From assembly GCF_016811235.1 (NCBI RefSeq), contig NZ_JAFBID010000002.1, forward strand, positions 62,001-126,000: 64,000 nt of DNA. The letters run 5' to 3'. The position numbers and the translations under genes were made by a program. The DNA is from Microvirga arabica. GTDB taxonomy: Bacteria; Pseudomonadota; Alphaproteobacteria; Rhizobiales; Beijerinckiaceae. The notes beneath the pieces are model-generated. The model saw only the letters and a list, made by a program, of their open reading frames with translations, was not told the origin of the DNA and ran no database searches. This document shows positions 8,362-16,902 of this stretch, in pieces. Position 1 is the first letter of the stretch, and every line of letters starts with the position of its first letter.

Positions 8362-8802
8362 TCAGCTTTCTTTTCTACGATAGGTCTCGTGACAGCCGCC
8401 GCAGTTCTGGCCGACCCGCTGGACCGCCGCCTGCAAGCTGGCCTGATCCGTGATCCCGGTCTGAGCCGTCTTGGCATCCTGTTCGAGCTTGACCGCACGG
8501 GCATCGAAATCAGCTTTGCGCTCCCAGATCACCGGCAGAGCATCGGTCTTGCCTTGCTGCGAGCCTGTCGGGAACAGGGCAGGGACCTGTCGGGCGTTCT
8601 GCTCGATCCGCTGGAGGGCGGCTTGGGCTGTCGCTGCATTGAAAGGAGCCTGTCCTCGGGCCATGCCGGTCAATGCTCGCATCTGCTCCTGGTTGTTCTT
8701 CATCAGATTCTGGCGCTGACGAATTGGATCACTCTGCTGGGCCAGCACTCCGAGCCCGCTGAGCATCAACACACTGGCTGAAACTACGGTGGTTTTACGC
8801 AT
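8362..8802 (-). CDS. Cytochrome c' family protein
   Basis: A 146-residue periplasmic cytochrome with a signal peptide (RKTTVVSASVLMLSGLGVLAQ) and a single heme site near the C-terminus, CGGCHETYR. A helical bundle lies before it (LMKNNQEQMRALTGMARGQAPFNAATAQ and PALFPTGS). This is the cytochrome c' / c556 layout, a four-helix bundle with C-terminal CxxCH. Members bind NO or act in electron transfer and stress protection; which applies here is not visible. ATG 8802 was chosen because it begins the signal peptide. A DUF1194 gene follows on the same strand. Confidence 0.88.
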   Translation of the reverse strand: MRKTTVVSASVLMLSGLGVLAQQSDPIRQRQNLMKNNQEQMRALTGMARGQAPFNAATAQAALQRIEQNARQVPALFPTGSQQGKTDALPVIWERKADFDARAVKLEQDAKTAQTGITDQASLQAAVQRVGQNCGGCHETYRRKES

Positions 8803-8902
8803 CGTCGCGTTTCCTTCTGGCTCGCCCGGAGGATGACTCTCCCTGGCTGATAGGGCCAGAGGGGCATGAGTGTTAGAACGAACCATTCGGCTCAAGTAAC
8901 CA

Positions 8903-9195
8903 ATGGCGCGAAATGGTACCGTCTCCAGACTTGAAGTTCAGGGACAGGATTTTGCAGGCTCCCGTCCGCTCTTTGCCGACAACCTAATCACCTTCGGCAC
9001 TTATGCGGCGTTCACGCTAGGACGTGCGGCAACCGAGAAGGAACAGTGGCGCAAAGTCTGGAGCCATATCAACGGGTTCCGCTGGCGGCTTGATGACTTG
9101 CGCACCATCGTGTCAAGCGACCGGCTTACCGGCGGTTGGCATGGCGGTGTTCGAGTCCAGCGGGTACACCGAAGCGGCACGGCTCTTAACTGAAC
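8903..9195 (+). pseudogene. SnoaL-like (NTF2 fold, DUF4440 type) remnant
   Basis: One frame carries ADNLITFGTYAAFTLGRAATEKEQW and WSHINGFRWRLDDLRTIVSSDRLT, a SnoaL-like core. The continuation, AVGMAVFESSGYTE, lies in the next frame, with the break at about 9133-9137. The N-terminal helix and the C-terminal strands of a full domain are not found. It is therefore truncated at both ends and frameshifted. Upstream, the cytochrome gene diverges. Confidence 0.6.
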
Positions 9196-9549
9196 GGGAC
9201 GTGCGACGGAGGTGCTCGGGCGGCAGGCTGTGGGCGAGGAGTGTTTGCTAGGGAGACGGATCTTCACCGAGCCAGTCTCCCGCTGCTTCTGTTAAGAGGT
9301 TCTCGCCTTAGACCGAGCGGCGGGGATGGGCCGAGCAACGAGGATTGTTCGGGAAATTGGGGCATTGTCATTGGCAGGCATCGGAGGGCTCCACAAGCTC
9401 TGCCATTAATCATGCTGGAAATAACCCCGCTTCGATCCGTCTCGGAAGGGTTATTTCGTTCGCCAGATGTAGTACGCTCACCATACTTCATCGGAATAAC
9501 AGTCGGCGGCGTGCGACCAGCCACGGACTGGGAGTGGAATGGTTTTACA

Positions 9550-9885
9550 ATGAGTGTTGGTGAGGATCAGCTAACCGCCGTGGCCGTTCTTGGCATTGCT
9601 CTAGCACTTGGAGCCGGTCTATTCGTCCTGCTCATAACGCTGGTGAAACGGATATGGGCCTGGATGGTCGGCAACCGTCCGCAGGCTCCAAAGGAAGGCG
9701 AGAAGGCACCAGGGACGGAGCCAGCCTCAGGATCAGTTCTCGGGGTCACGGCATCAGATCTCTTTGTCGTCAGGTCCAATCTCAATGCTGTCTCCCGACA
9801 GGTTGAGGACCTGGAGCGAAAGCTTCGGGCCATCGAAGCCCAAGGAGCCAATATCGTTAGGCTGACGCGTATGAGTGCCAGCTAA
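9550..9885 (+). CDS. Single-pass membrane protein with coiled-coil tail
   Basis: The 111-residue protein has one membrane segment at about 9-33 (AVAVLGIALALGAGLFVLLITLVK). A charged linker rich in Lys, Glu and Pro follows, then a heptad-like stretch at about 75-100 (LNAVSRQVEDLERKLRAIEAQ). It is probably anchored in the inner membrane with a helical cytoplasmic tail. The ATG at 9550 has a weak ribosome-binding site; the long upstream extension of the same frame is not protein-like. No family is recognised. Confidence 0.5.
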   Translation: MSVGEDQLTAVAVLGIALALGAGLFVLLITLVKRIWAWMVGNRPQAPKEGEKAPGTEPASGSVLGVTASDLFVVRSNLNAVSRQVEDLERKLRAIEAQGANIVRLTRMSAS

Positions 9886-9924
9886 CGGGGCTCTCAAAGA
9901 TCGCGGGTGGTCTTGCGTGTGGAT

Positions 9925-11259
9925 TTATGCTCCTTGCCCCGTCGCGAGGGTGTACAGACGCATGCTCTCGTTGAGGCCCTTGAGGGCGAACTCGCCTCGT
10001 TCCTCCAGTGACAGACCAGATCCTGCCACGAGATCCCGGACCGTCCGGGATACCAACACCTTACCGCCCCCTGCGAGTGCCGCGATCCGCGCCGCTATAT
10101 GGACGGCGATCCCGCTAATGTCTTCGCCTTTGATCTCGATCTCTCCCGTGTGCACCCCACAGCGGACCTCCAAGCCCAAAGATGCTGCGGTTTCGGTAAT
10201 GGCACTCGCGCATCGCACTGCCCGCGCAGGACCATCGAACGTCGCAAGAAAACCATCGCCGAGGGTCTTGATCTCCCGCCCCCAGTAACGAGCCAGTTCC
10301 TCTCGAATTGCCTGATCGTGCTGCTCCAGGAGGCTCTGCCAGCGCCGGTCGCCAAGCTCCGCCGCCTTCTTGGTGGACTCGACGATATCAGTGAACAGCA
10401 CCGTCGCCAGAACCCGGTCCGGTTCATGGACGGCCCGTGCTCCCGTCAGGAACTCCTCGATCTCGTCTGTCAGACGGTCCACATCGCCGACCCAGGCCAC
10501 ATGATCGGAGCCGGGTAGTTCAACGTACTTCGCACCAGAGATAGCTGCCCCAAGATACCGGCCTGCCTCAACGCTGACCCTTGGATCACCTGTTCGGTGC
10601 AGAACGAGCGTTGGCACGCGGATGGCCGGAAGGATGTGGCGGATGTCGATCTCGCTGTTCATCTGCATCAGCGCAATGACGGCAGAGGGGCTGGCCCCGA
10701 GCCGTTCGAACCGTGCCCACCATCGTTTGAAACGCTGGTCGGACACCTTGCTGGGTGCAAAGGCTTTCAGGCTTGTGCCAGTTCCCCAGTCCTGCTCGAT
10801 CATCTCAAGAAACGCCGGGAGTTTGTCGGGTGGCAGGACCCAGGATGGGAAATGACCATAGGCTCCATAGAGCACGAGTGCCTGGGTGCGCTCAGGATAA
10901 GTGGCGGCGAATAGCGTGCTCATTGCGCCGCCCTCGGAAATGCCGAAGAGAGCCGCCCGCTTGCTCTCCACCGCGTCCATAACGGCCCGCACGTCGTCCA
11001 TGCGTTCTTCCAAAGTCGGTAAGCTCCCGAGACGGTCGGAGAGCCCGGTTCCCCGCTTGTCAAAGAGGATGAGACGGCTGAAGGAACTGAGGCGTGAGAG
11101 AAAGTGGGCCAGGGTGGGCTCATCCCAATAGTGGTCGAGGTTGGAGATGAAGCCGGGCACGAACACCAGATCGAGCGGTCCGTTGCCGATCACTTGATAG
11201 GCGATCCGGAGATTGCCGCTACGGGCGTAATGGACCTCCACTTCCATGGCTTGTCTCAT
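9925..11259 (-). CDS. Alpha/beta-hydrolase fused to class III adenylate/guanylate cyclase
   Basis: A 444-residue two-domain protein. Residues about 5-275 form an alpha/beta hydrolase: nucleophile Ser108 in GISEGG, a probable oxyanion turn near GNGPLD, and His253 in GSDHVAW. Residues about 283-440 form a class III cyclase: FTDIVEST gives the first metal Asp (291), KTLGDGFLATF the second (335), and the end reads ERGEFALKGLNESMRLY. Such fusions are known in actinobacteria and Hyphomicrobiales; the hydrolase is thought to sense or process a small molecule and set cAMP output. All recognised catalytic residues appear present. A second start (Met5) is possible. Confidence 0.88.
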   Translation of the reverse strand: MRQAMEVEVHYARSGNLRIAYQVIGNGPLDLVFVPGFISNLDHYWDEPTLAHFLSRLSSFSRLILFDKRGTGLSDRLGSLPTLEERMDDVRAVMDAVESKRAALFGISEGGAMSTLFAATYPERTQALVLYGAYGHFPSWVLPPDKLPAFLEMIEQDWGTGTSLKAFAPSKVSDQRFKRWWARFERLGASPSAVIALMQMNSEIDIRHILPAIRVPTLVLHRTGDPRVSVEAGRYLGAAISGAKYVELPGSDHVAWVGDVDRLTDEIEEFLTGARAVHEPDRVLATVLFTDIVESTKKAAELGDRRWQSLLEQHDQAIREELARYWGREIKTLGDGFLATFDGPARAVRCASAITETAASLGLEVRCGVHTGEIEIKGEDISGIAVHIAARIAALAGGGKVLVSRTVRDLVAGSGLSLEERGEFALKGLNESMRLYTLATGQGA

Positions 11260-11741
11260 GATGCTGTGAGGTGAGCGGCTATCCCTCAGAGGTGCTCAAC
11301 AAAGCTTCCAAGCCAACTCTTGGCTGCTGGAACTGCCGTCGAACAGTTCGAAAAGGCTCTACCGGCCCAACGAGGCTGTCAAGAACGCCGTGGCCCTGTT
11401 CGGTCGGGGAACTCGGTCTTAGTTCTTGTGCTCTGATGTCCGTGAGCCTTCGCCTCATTGAGGGAGGGAAACTATTCTTGGCTAGGGCTCCGCTCAGCGT
11501 CAGCCGCGTACCGTCCAGCTTGTAGAACCGCCCATCGACCCCCGGAGTTGATGGAGCCACCTGATCGGACCCAAGAACATTGACGTTCTCGCCTGGGCGA
11601 TGATCTCGCGCTTCGACGAAACCATTTTCAGGTGCCAAGAAGCGCCGCCTTGTCAGGGATGGTTCACCCCTCGCACGGCACGGTTTAGAATGGCGCCTTG
11701 ATCGGGCGGCGGTCGGGAGATGACGTGCCAGGGAGGTGCCA
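11260..11741. other. Intergenic region, no convincing gene
   Basis: Frames exist on both strands (11271-11525 plus, 11279-11638 minus) but neither has protein-like composition or a good ribosome-binding site. The right end carries GGGAGG at 11731-11736, used by the next gene. Confidence 0.35.
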
Positions 11742-12398
11742 ATGGGTTGGGCTGGATCAGGTGCGCTGATTGCATGGCACGATGTCGAGGACGGTCGAAA
11801 GGCCGAGTACCTCGACTGGCACTCCCATGAACACTTGAGGGAGCGGCTTGCGATCCCTGGCTTCCACCAGGGTCGCCGGTACTCCGTTGTCGGTTCTGGG
11901 CCTCAGTTTCTGGTCTTGTACACCGTCAGAGACCCCGATGTTTTTACATCGCAAACCTACCTGGAGCACCTGAACCATCCCACGGACTGGACCCAGCAAG
12001 TTATGCCTGCGCTGCGGAACATGAACCGGAGCCTGTGTCGCGTTGCGGCATCGAGCGGATCGGGTGCGGGCCGCTGTCTTCAGACCATCCGGTTCTCTCC
12101 TCAACCTGGACGCGACGCACACCTGCGCGGTGTCTTGACAAGCGAGGCGCAGTCGCTGGCGCACCAACAGGGTCTCTGTGCCGCCTCTCTTCTGATTGCA
12201 GATCAGGATCGAAGCAGAGAACCAACCCGCGAAACAGCCCTTCGGGGTGGTCAGGAGGCGGTGGCCGACTGGGTGTTGCTGGTCGAAGGCTATGACGAAG
12301 CGGTGGTGGCGCAAGACCGCTCCGAACTGTTGCGGCAGAGTGGTGCTGGCCCAGACATTACCCGCGATCTCTACAGGATCGATCACATCTGTTTCTGA
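11742..12398 (+). CDS. Hypothetical protein, EthD/ferredoxin-fold-like
   Basis: A 218-residue soluble protein starting at ATG 11742 with GGGAGG upstream. The opening (ALIAWHDVEDGRKAEYLDWHSHEHLRERLAIPGF) looks like a dimeric alpha-beta-barrel protein of the EthD/DUF4286 kind, and YLEHLNHPTDWTQQVMP fits the same fold. The second half (from about 105) may be a degenerate repeat of the fold. No catalytic motif is visible. This strand clearly has better composition than the overlapping minus frame. Confidence 0.65.
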   Translation: MGWAGSGALIAWHDVEDGRKAEYLDWHSHEHLRERLAIPGFHQGRRYSVVGSGPQFLVLYTVRDPDVFTSQTYLEHLNHPTDWTQQVMPALRNMNRSLCRVAASSGSGAGRCLQTIRFSPQPGRDAHLRGVLTSEAQSLAHQQGLCAASLLIADQDRSREPTRETALRGGQEAVADWVLLVEGYDEAVVAQDRSELLRQSGAGPDITRDLYRIDHICF

Positions 12399-12652
12399 GA
12401 CGACGCGTGGACTCCGTGAGCACCCCCTCCGCATACGTGCCTTCGTAAGCAGGCTTGCGTCGAATGATTGGACACAGATCTCATGGCTCTTTGGGTCGCC
12501 TGATAGCGACCATTAAGGCTGGCTCATGCGCCACGCAGTCGCTTTATCATCCGCTCTGGGTTTTCTGGCACTGAACGGGAGCAAGGGCACTTCCGAGATC
12601 CGGCCCAATCCATTGCCTTGACTCAGTCCGGCATCCTCAAGTCCAGGAAGTA

Positions 12653-12802
12653 TCAGTTTTGACGCTTGGGGGGCCGACGCGCGTATATCCCGCTTAGTTT
12701 CACGTCAGAAACAGGATAGAGGTAGTCAATCACGACGAGAGCCACCACAAGAGCCACAAGCACAACGCCAATGGCGACAACGAGGATCGACAGGCTATCC
12801 AT
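12653..12802 (-). CDS. 49-residue single-pass membrane protein
   Basis: Starts MDSLSILVVAIGVVLVALVV and continues through a membrane helix to about residue 26. A polar tail follows (DYLYPVSDVKLSGIYARRPPKRQN) with a basic C-terminus. The frame has a clean ATG and stop and a strongly biased hydrophobic core, as in real small membrane proteins. It is isolated between the gene at 11742 and the minus-strand gene at 13137. No family is recognised. Confidence 0.5.
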   Translation of the reverse strand: MDSLSILVVAIGVVLVALVVALVVIDYLYPVSDVKLSGIYARRPPKRQN

Positions 12803-13136
12803 AGCACGCCCCTACTTCATCCATGTGCCGCCTAAGACCTATGAGATTGTTGTCTCTCAGGCGGATTGTATCAACACATCTGAGGAGTTACTCCGCTCGT
12901 ATGGCGGGCTTGGTGCCATGATTGGGGTGCCAAGCGGCCACCATCGTGACCGTTGATCAAGCCCAGCAGCACCTATCAGGGTGTTGGTGATGTGAAATGA
13001 CTTACTTCTGCAATGCAAAGAGCAATGACTTCAAACCTTGGCAATAATCGGGCAACTACCCAGCAGTAGGATTATGAGAACCAGAAGCCTCAATCCCGGC
13101 TGTAGAAGAACAGAAACGCGTAGGGAACGAGTACCA
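12803..13136. other. Intergenic region, nothing identified
   Basis: No frame with protein-like composition, no terminator-like hairpin with a T run and no RNA gene was seen here. Confidence 0.35.
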
Positions 13137-13343
13137 TCAGGACTTTGGACCTTCGTCGCGCCAGGATGAGTGTGTGAAGGGCAGCAAGTCATAGGCGTAA
13201 TCAGGGCCTCCCTTGAGTGTCCTGACAGCCCGATGGAGCGTCTCAGGCTGCCAGGGTTTCTCGGGATTGTCGGGAGCTTTCCTCGTGATCCTGCGGATCA
13301 TGGCTTTGATGTGCTTGGCAACCTGATCATCCATGTGCGTCAT
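13137..13343 (-). CDS. Small hypothetical protein
   Basis: A 68-residue basic protein. ATG 13343 is preceded by GGGAGGGG at good spacing, which supports it over the longer frame. The N-terminal half is helical and basic (DDQVAKHIKAMIRRITRK), and the C-terminal half contains RTLKGGPDYAYDLLPF. No family is recognised. Confidence 0.5.
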   Translation of the reverse strand: MTHMDDQVAKHIKAMIRRITRKAPDNPEKPWQPETLHRAVRTLKGGPDYAYDLLPFTHSSWRDEGPKS

Positions 13344-13830
13344 GGGCACCCCTCCCAGGACCACTCAGGCTCACCATCAATCATGACCGGAATGAGCCTC
13401 GCTTGAGGCGCTTCGGGGAAACCAGCAGGTTTGGCACCATCTTCAGCAGGTGGCTCGACTATCGAACGATGGACATATTGAATCTGTGGGTGACTAGTTT
13501 TGGCCCTGCCTGCTCATAGGGTAGGCCCATGTACAGACTTGAACGGATCTGGAGCTAACTGCTTCCGATCCCTTTCTTTGTCTGTGGGCGCTCAAGGAAC
13601 TACCAGCGGCGGTTAGCAGAACCAGTTGGTGCGGGTGGCGTTAACCTATGTTAACTTTTGCGTGGGCTGACCCTTGATCAAGCATCTACTGAAATTCAGC
13701 GACAGGTCTCATGCTGTAATCGACCCTATTGATGGGGTACTTGTGGCGACTGCGATGACAGCCACAAGTGTTGCCATCCTTCTATGTTCTCAGTTGCCAT
13801 AGGAGTTGCTTGAGAAGGTGGAGAGCGGCC
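13344..13830. other. Intergenic region, nothing identified
   Basis: The stretch has no convincing frame. A GTTAACCTATGTTAAC near-palindrome lies at about 13640-13655 and could be a protein-binding site, but there is no other support. Confidence 0.3.
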
Positions 13831-14178
13831 ATGACAGAGTTTGGAACGCCGCCATCCGTGTTGTGGGATACCCTGAAGCTATCAGCCGAACCCTTGCGCG
13901 GGCGCAGCGATATTCTGGTGGTCGCTCAGGTGAAGGTGCAGGACGGCGGGCAGAAGCGCCCTGACGAATACCGGATCAACTTTGAGATCAACCGGCATCA
14001 TGGTTTGGTGTCGTATGACACGGAAGTTCTGGTGTCGGCTGTGGGAGCGGATAGCCCCCGCTGGCGGTATTCCGGACGGCGCGACCTTGTTGTGGCCGTC
14101 AAGGACCGCTTCCTCAACACACAACTCTACAGCCATGTAGCCGGTCAACTGGGCTGGGTTCCCGCCACAAGTACGTAG
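13831..14178 (+). CDS. Hypothetical protein, first of a small-gene cluster
   Basis: A 115-residue soluble protein starting at ATG 13831 with AAGGTGGAG a short distance upstream. It has alternating strand-like segments (DILVVAQVKVQDGG, EYRINFEINRHHGLVSYDTEVLV) that suggest a beta-rich fold. It heads a run of four or five small same-strand genes up to 15416. The family is not recognised. Confidence 0.55.
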   Translation: MTEFGTPPSVLWDTLKLSAEPLRGRSDILVVAQVKVQDGGQKRPDEYRINFEINRHHGLVSYDTEVLVSAVGADSPRWRYSGRRDLVVAVKDRFLNTQLYSHVAGQLGWVPATST

Positions 14179-14209
14179 CCACCACACTCCCTGATCGAGG
14201 AGGGGTGTC

Positions 14210-14593
14210 ATGCCTGAAGCACGCGTTGGCGTTCGAGTGGCTGATGACCGGCAATCCGTGACCGTCGAGATCGGCCCTGTTGAAGGCCCGTCCGCACCAG
14301 TTGCGCTGAGCCTTGAGCAATTGACCCAGGTGATCAACCTTTTCGGGCAAGCACGAATGCAGATGCTGGAAGGGAAGCGGATCGAACCGCTCGACGGCAC
14401 GACGGTCACCACCATCACCGATCCCATGTGGTACGTTCAGGTGGCGAAGATTGACGGGTCGCTCCTTGCGTTCAACCACCCGGCCTATGGACCAGTCGCC
14501 TTTGCCCTTCCCCGAGGTGACGTGGCTAAGATTGTCGGCATTTTGACCAATCACCTTGCCCTTCCGGCATGCCAGCCAGACAAACCGAGTTGA
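14210..14593 (+). CDS. Hypothetical protein
   Basis: A 127-residue protein starting at ATG 14210 after a strong GAGGAGGGG site. It begins with beta-rich sequence (ARVGVRVADDRQSVTVEIGPVEG), has a helix (LSLEQLTQVINLFGQARMQML) and closes with FALPRGDVAKIVGILTNHL. It lies 31 bases after the previous gene, so probably in an operon. No known family. Confidence 0.6.
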   Translation: MPEARVGVRVADDRQSVTVEIGPVEGPSAPVALSLEQLTQVINLFGQARMQMLEGKRIEPLDGTTVTTITDPMWYVQVAKIDGSLLAFNHPAYGPVAFALPRGDVAKIVGILTNHLALPACQPDKPS

Positions 14594-14648
14594 GGCACCC
14601 GCTAGACCTCTTCCGCGTTATCCAAAGGGTTGCCATGGGGGCAGTCCG

Positions 14649-14756
14649 ATGACCAATCATGGCTTCAAATCTGTGGTGCTTCCATTGATCCTAGCCCTTG
14701 GGCTGAGCGTCCTTGGGGTACTGATTGCGGTCTTGGTGGGGCTTGCCTGGGAATAA
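14649..14756 (+). CDS. 35-residue single-pass membrane peptide
   Basis: Starts MTNHGFKSVVLPLILALG and is almost entirely one membrane helix (about 8-33), ending GLAWE. A GGGGGCAG site lies about 10 bases upstream. It sits 55 bases after the previous gene on the same strand. The size and composition resemble many unannotated bacterial small membrane proteins. Confidence 0.4.
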   Translation: MTNHGFKSVVLPLILALGLSVLGVLIAVLVGLAWE

Positions 14757-14845
14757 ACAACTTGCAAGCCTCTGGCTGGCATCCCTGAACCTATCCCTCT
14801 GGGCAGATTACTGGTGCCGTCCTGCTGGCTAATATTCCTGTCACC

Positions 14846-15127
14846 ATGCCCCAGTACATTCTCTTCGTCTGTAATCAGCACAATCGTATCAAGTATCCCG
14901 AGAGCTTTGACCTGCCTGACATTGAGGCGGCACATGATGCTGCACGACGGGTCGCCAAGGTCTTCATGGAAGTCGTTCCGTACTGGAGAGATCTGCCTCC
15001 TGACCAGAAGGACGAGTTCAGGGTGGAGATTGTTGATGAGGCTGGTGAGCGGCTATTGACCGTACCCTTCAAGGAACCGGAGCAAGGCGAACCACACCAC
15101 GGCAGGCGTGGTGACGAGGGTGAATAG
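14846..15127 (+). CDS. DUF6894 family protein
   Basis: A 93-residue protein with the DUF6894 pattern. It has a short N-terminal strand (MPQYILFVCN), then FDLPDIEAAHDAARRVA, and FRVEIVDEAGERLLTVPF, the conserved strand with DExGxxL. The charged tail after about residue 78 is extra. DUF6894 proteins are abundant in Methylobacteriaceae and have no known function. A second member is at 41288. Confidence 0.7.
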   Translation: MPQYILFVCNQHNRIKYPESFDLPDIEAAHDAARRVAKVFMEVVPYWRDLPPDQKDEFRVEIVDEAGERLLTVPFKEPEQGEPHHGRRGDEGE

Positions 15128-15218
15128 CTCTCAAGGGGAGACAACATACCCAGCAATGGAATGCCCGCAGCACAAAGCGGCCCCGCCATAATGCGTCATC
15201 CACCCCATGGGGGATCCG

Positions 15219-15416
15219 ATGGCGCACAGGTTCCATGTTCATCAGCTTGTTCGCATGAGGGTGCTGCTGTTGGATAAATCCCGCAACGGCATCCATCAGA
15301 TTGTCCGCCTGTTGCCCTTGGCTATGGACGGAACTCCCCTCTATCGCATCAAGAGTGCAACAGAGGGGACGGAGCGTGTGGTTACAGAGGATGAGATCGT
15401 ACCTGCATCCCATTAG
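15219..15416 (+). CDS. Small hypothetical protein
   Basis: A 65-residue protein from ATG 15219 (MAHRFHVHQLVRMRVLLL) with VRLLPLAMDGTPLYRIKSATEGTERVV, a pattern I recall from short Methylobacteriaceae hypotheticals that look like small beta barrels. A start four codons earlier is possible. It is last in the 13.8-15.4 kb small-gene run. Confidence 0.55.
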   Translation: MAHRFHVHQLVRMRVLLLDKSRNGIHQIVRLLPLAMDGTPLYRIKSATEGTERVVTEDEIVPASH

Positions 15417-15492
15417 CTCTGGGCTTTAGCCAGCCTCTCAACCAAACGTTTCCAGATCTTGTTGGGATGTCATTCCGAGGAGTTGACGCTCC

Positions 15493-15720
15493 TCACAGCC
15501 CAAAGAACAAGCCTCGTCTTATCCGCCGCTGAAGCTGTTCCAGTTTGCGTCGGTAAGGCTTCCGTTCCGCCTCAAGGCGTCGTTCCCGCTCAACCCATAG
15601 CCGCTGCTTGACAGCACCAGGGCCAAACCGTTGCACCAACCGCTCGCGGTCCCGTTCTTACCGGCATTCAACATCGGCCAAAGCTGCCAGGGTGGTCTGA
15701 AGCTCATGGAGCAAGTTAGG
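15493..15720 (-). pseudogene. ERRxPY family protein, interrupted by a stop
   Basis: One minus frame reads HELQTTLAALADVECR, then TAA at 15658-15660, then ERDRERLVQRFGPG, WVERERRLEAERKPYRRKL and EQLQRR to a final stop. The layout matches the intact proteins at 33972, 34320 and 42816, including a basic R/K-PY motif. The in-frame TAA is the only break seen. A short downstream product is possible but lacks a good start. Confidence 0.5.
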
Positions 15721-15733
15721 TTGCTGCAAGCGT

Positions 15734-16018
15734 CTAAACCGCGAGTGAGTTCTGAGCCCAGTGCGCTGCGGGTCGGCCCAAGTTGCTATTCTGGCGTTGT
15801 GCATCATCAATGCGGGCCAGGGCAGCTTCGATCTTCGGTGGTAAGGGCTGGCGGATAATGTCGATGTAGAAACTGCGGAGGTCTTCGCCGATGGTCCGCA
15901 GAAGCTCCTCATCAGAGATCAGCGAAACACGCCTTCCACCTTCACTGATGCTTCCCACCGCCGCCTCCAAATCACCGCCACAGTAGAAGTAGCGGGGCGT
16001 TGAGAATGCGTTAACCAT
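15734..16018 (-). CDS. NepR-like anti-sigma factor candidate
   Basis: A 94-residue protein whose centre reads LLRTIGEDLRSFYIDIIRQ, then PLPPKIEAALARIDD. This matches the NepR core, in which a helix with L..xY is followed by a proline break and a second amphipathic helix ending in LxxLD. NepR proteins hold EcfG-type sigma factors until phosphorylated PhyR binds them. The N-terminal 35 residues and the Asn/Ala-rich tail are outside the core. No sigma factor or PhyR gene is adjacent, so it would be an orphan. Confidence 0.5.
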   Translation of the reverse strand: MVNAFSTPRYFYCGGDLEAAVGSISEGGRRVSLISDEELLRTIGEDLRSFYIDIIRQPLPPKIEAALARIDDAQRQNSNLGRPAAHWAQNSLAV

Positions 16019-16148
16019 ATTCGTGGTGGCCTGTGGATAACGGGCAAAAGATCGGATTTATTCGTATCGGGCACTTGCCTGCTTTCGGAAGTTAGGCGGT
16101 CGAGAGCCTCTCCCTTGCCGATCCTTTCGGCAGCAGTCCGTAACAAAT

Positions 16149-16445
16149 CTAACGGGACCTTTCAGGTCCATCTCGTGGAGGCCCGCTGGCCCAGACCTCA
16201 CCTGCGAGACCAAGCATCCTGTCCACCGCAGTCCGAAGGTCCTCACTGGCGGCTTGCATGCGGACGCCCTCCAAGATCAGTCCCAGCCTTCGCCGCTCCC
16301 GCCAAGGGAGAGAAGCCAGGGTTGTCTCAAGGGTGAGCCTGTCACGAGCGGCGACACCGGCCCGCTCGGCGATCTCGTCAATTTTGGCGGCAAGTTCGCC
16401 CCAGTGGGCGGTAGCTTTCGAAGAGAATGGGTTTGAAACGCTCAT
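16149..16445 (-). CDS. Small helical hypothetical protein
   Basis: A 98-residue protein, mostly helical (ELAAKIDEIAERAGVAARDRLTLETTL, LGLILEGVRMQAASEDLRTAVDRML). No membrane segment. The start at 16445 lacks a strong ribosome-binding site. It lies upstream of the NepR-like gene on the same strand with a 130-base gap. No family is recognised. Confidence 0.5.
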   Translation of the reverse strand: MSVSNPFSSKATAHWGELAAKIDEIAERAGVAARDRLTLETTLASLPWRERRRLGLILEGVRMQAASEDLRTAVDRMLGLAGEVWASGPPRDGPERSR

Positions 16446-16635
16446 ACGCAGAAATCTGACACCGAAACCGGCAGGCGAAGTGTCGCCTGCACGTTAAACA
16501 GCGGAAAACGTGGGGAGCCGAAACAGGTTTCTTGGCTGCGTCGTTTTGCCAGAAATCTTCCACTTGTGCCGAGCCTGACCTTCAAACAGGCTGGACGTGC
16601 GACAGCCCGCAGAAGGCTGTGCATCAAGGCAGATC

Positions 16636-16902
16636 ATGGTTCACGAACGTATTTTCTCGAACGCCGCTCAAGAGAATTCCTCCGACAACGATTTTGAGGC
16701 AGCCGCACGGGCGCATGTGAAATCGCTTGAGGATGCAGGCGGAACGCCGGAGCAGATTGTCCGCCAGCTTGCAGATGTTGTCGCCTCGTATGCCACTGGG
16801 GGTCTCGACGATGAAGCCAGTGCCCTGCGCGAGTTTATCCGCCAGTACCAGTTGAAATGGAAAAGGACGGGGCTCGTCCATCCTAAAACGAACGCAGGAT
16901 AA
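16636..16902 (+). CDS. Small helical hypothetical protein
   Basis: An 88-residue acidic, helical protein from ATG 16636. Its segments FEAAARAHVKSLEDAGGTPEQIVRQLADVVASYATGG and EASALREFIRQYQLKWKR read like a real folded small protein. It is divergent from the gene at 16149. The region downstream contains outward-facing terminators. The family is not known. Confidence 0.5.
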   Translation: MVHERIFSNAAQENSSDNDFEAAARAHVKSLEDAGGTPEQIVRQLADVVASYATGGLDDEASALREFIRQYQLKWKRTGLVHPKTNAG

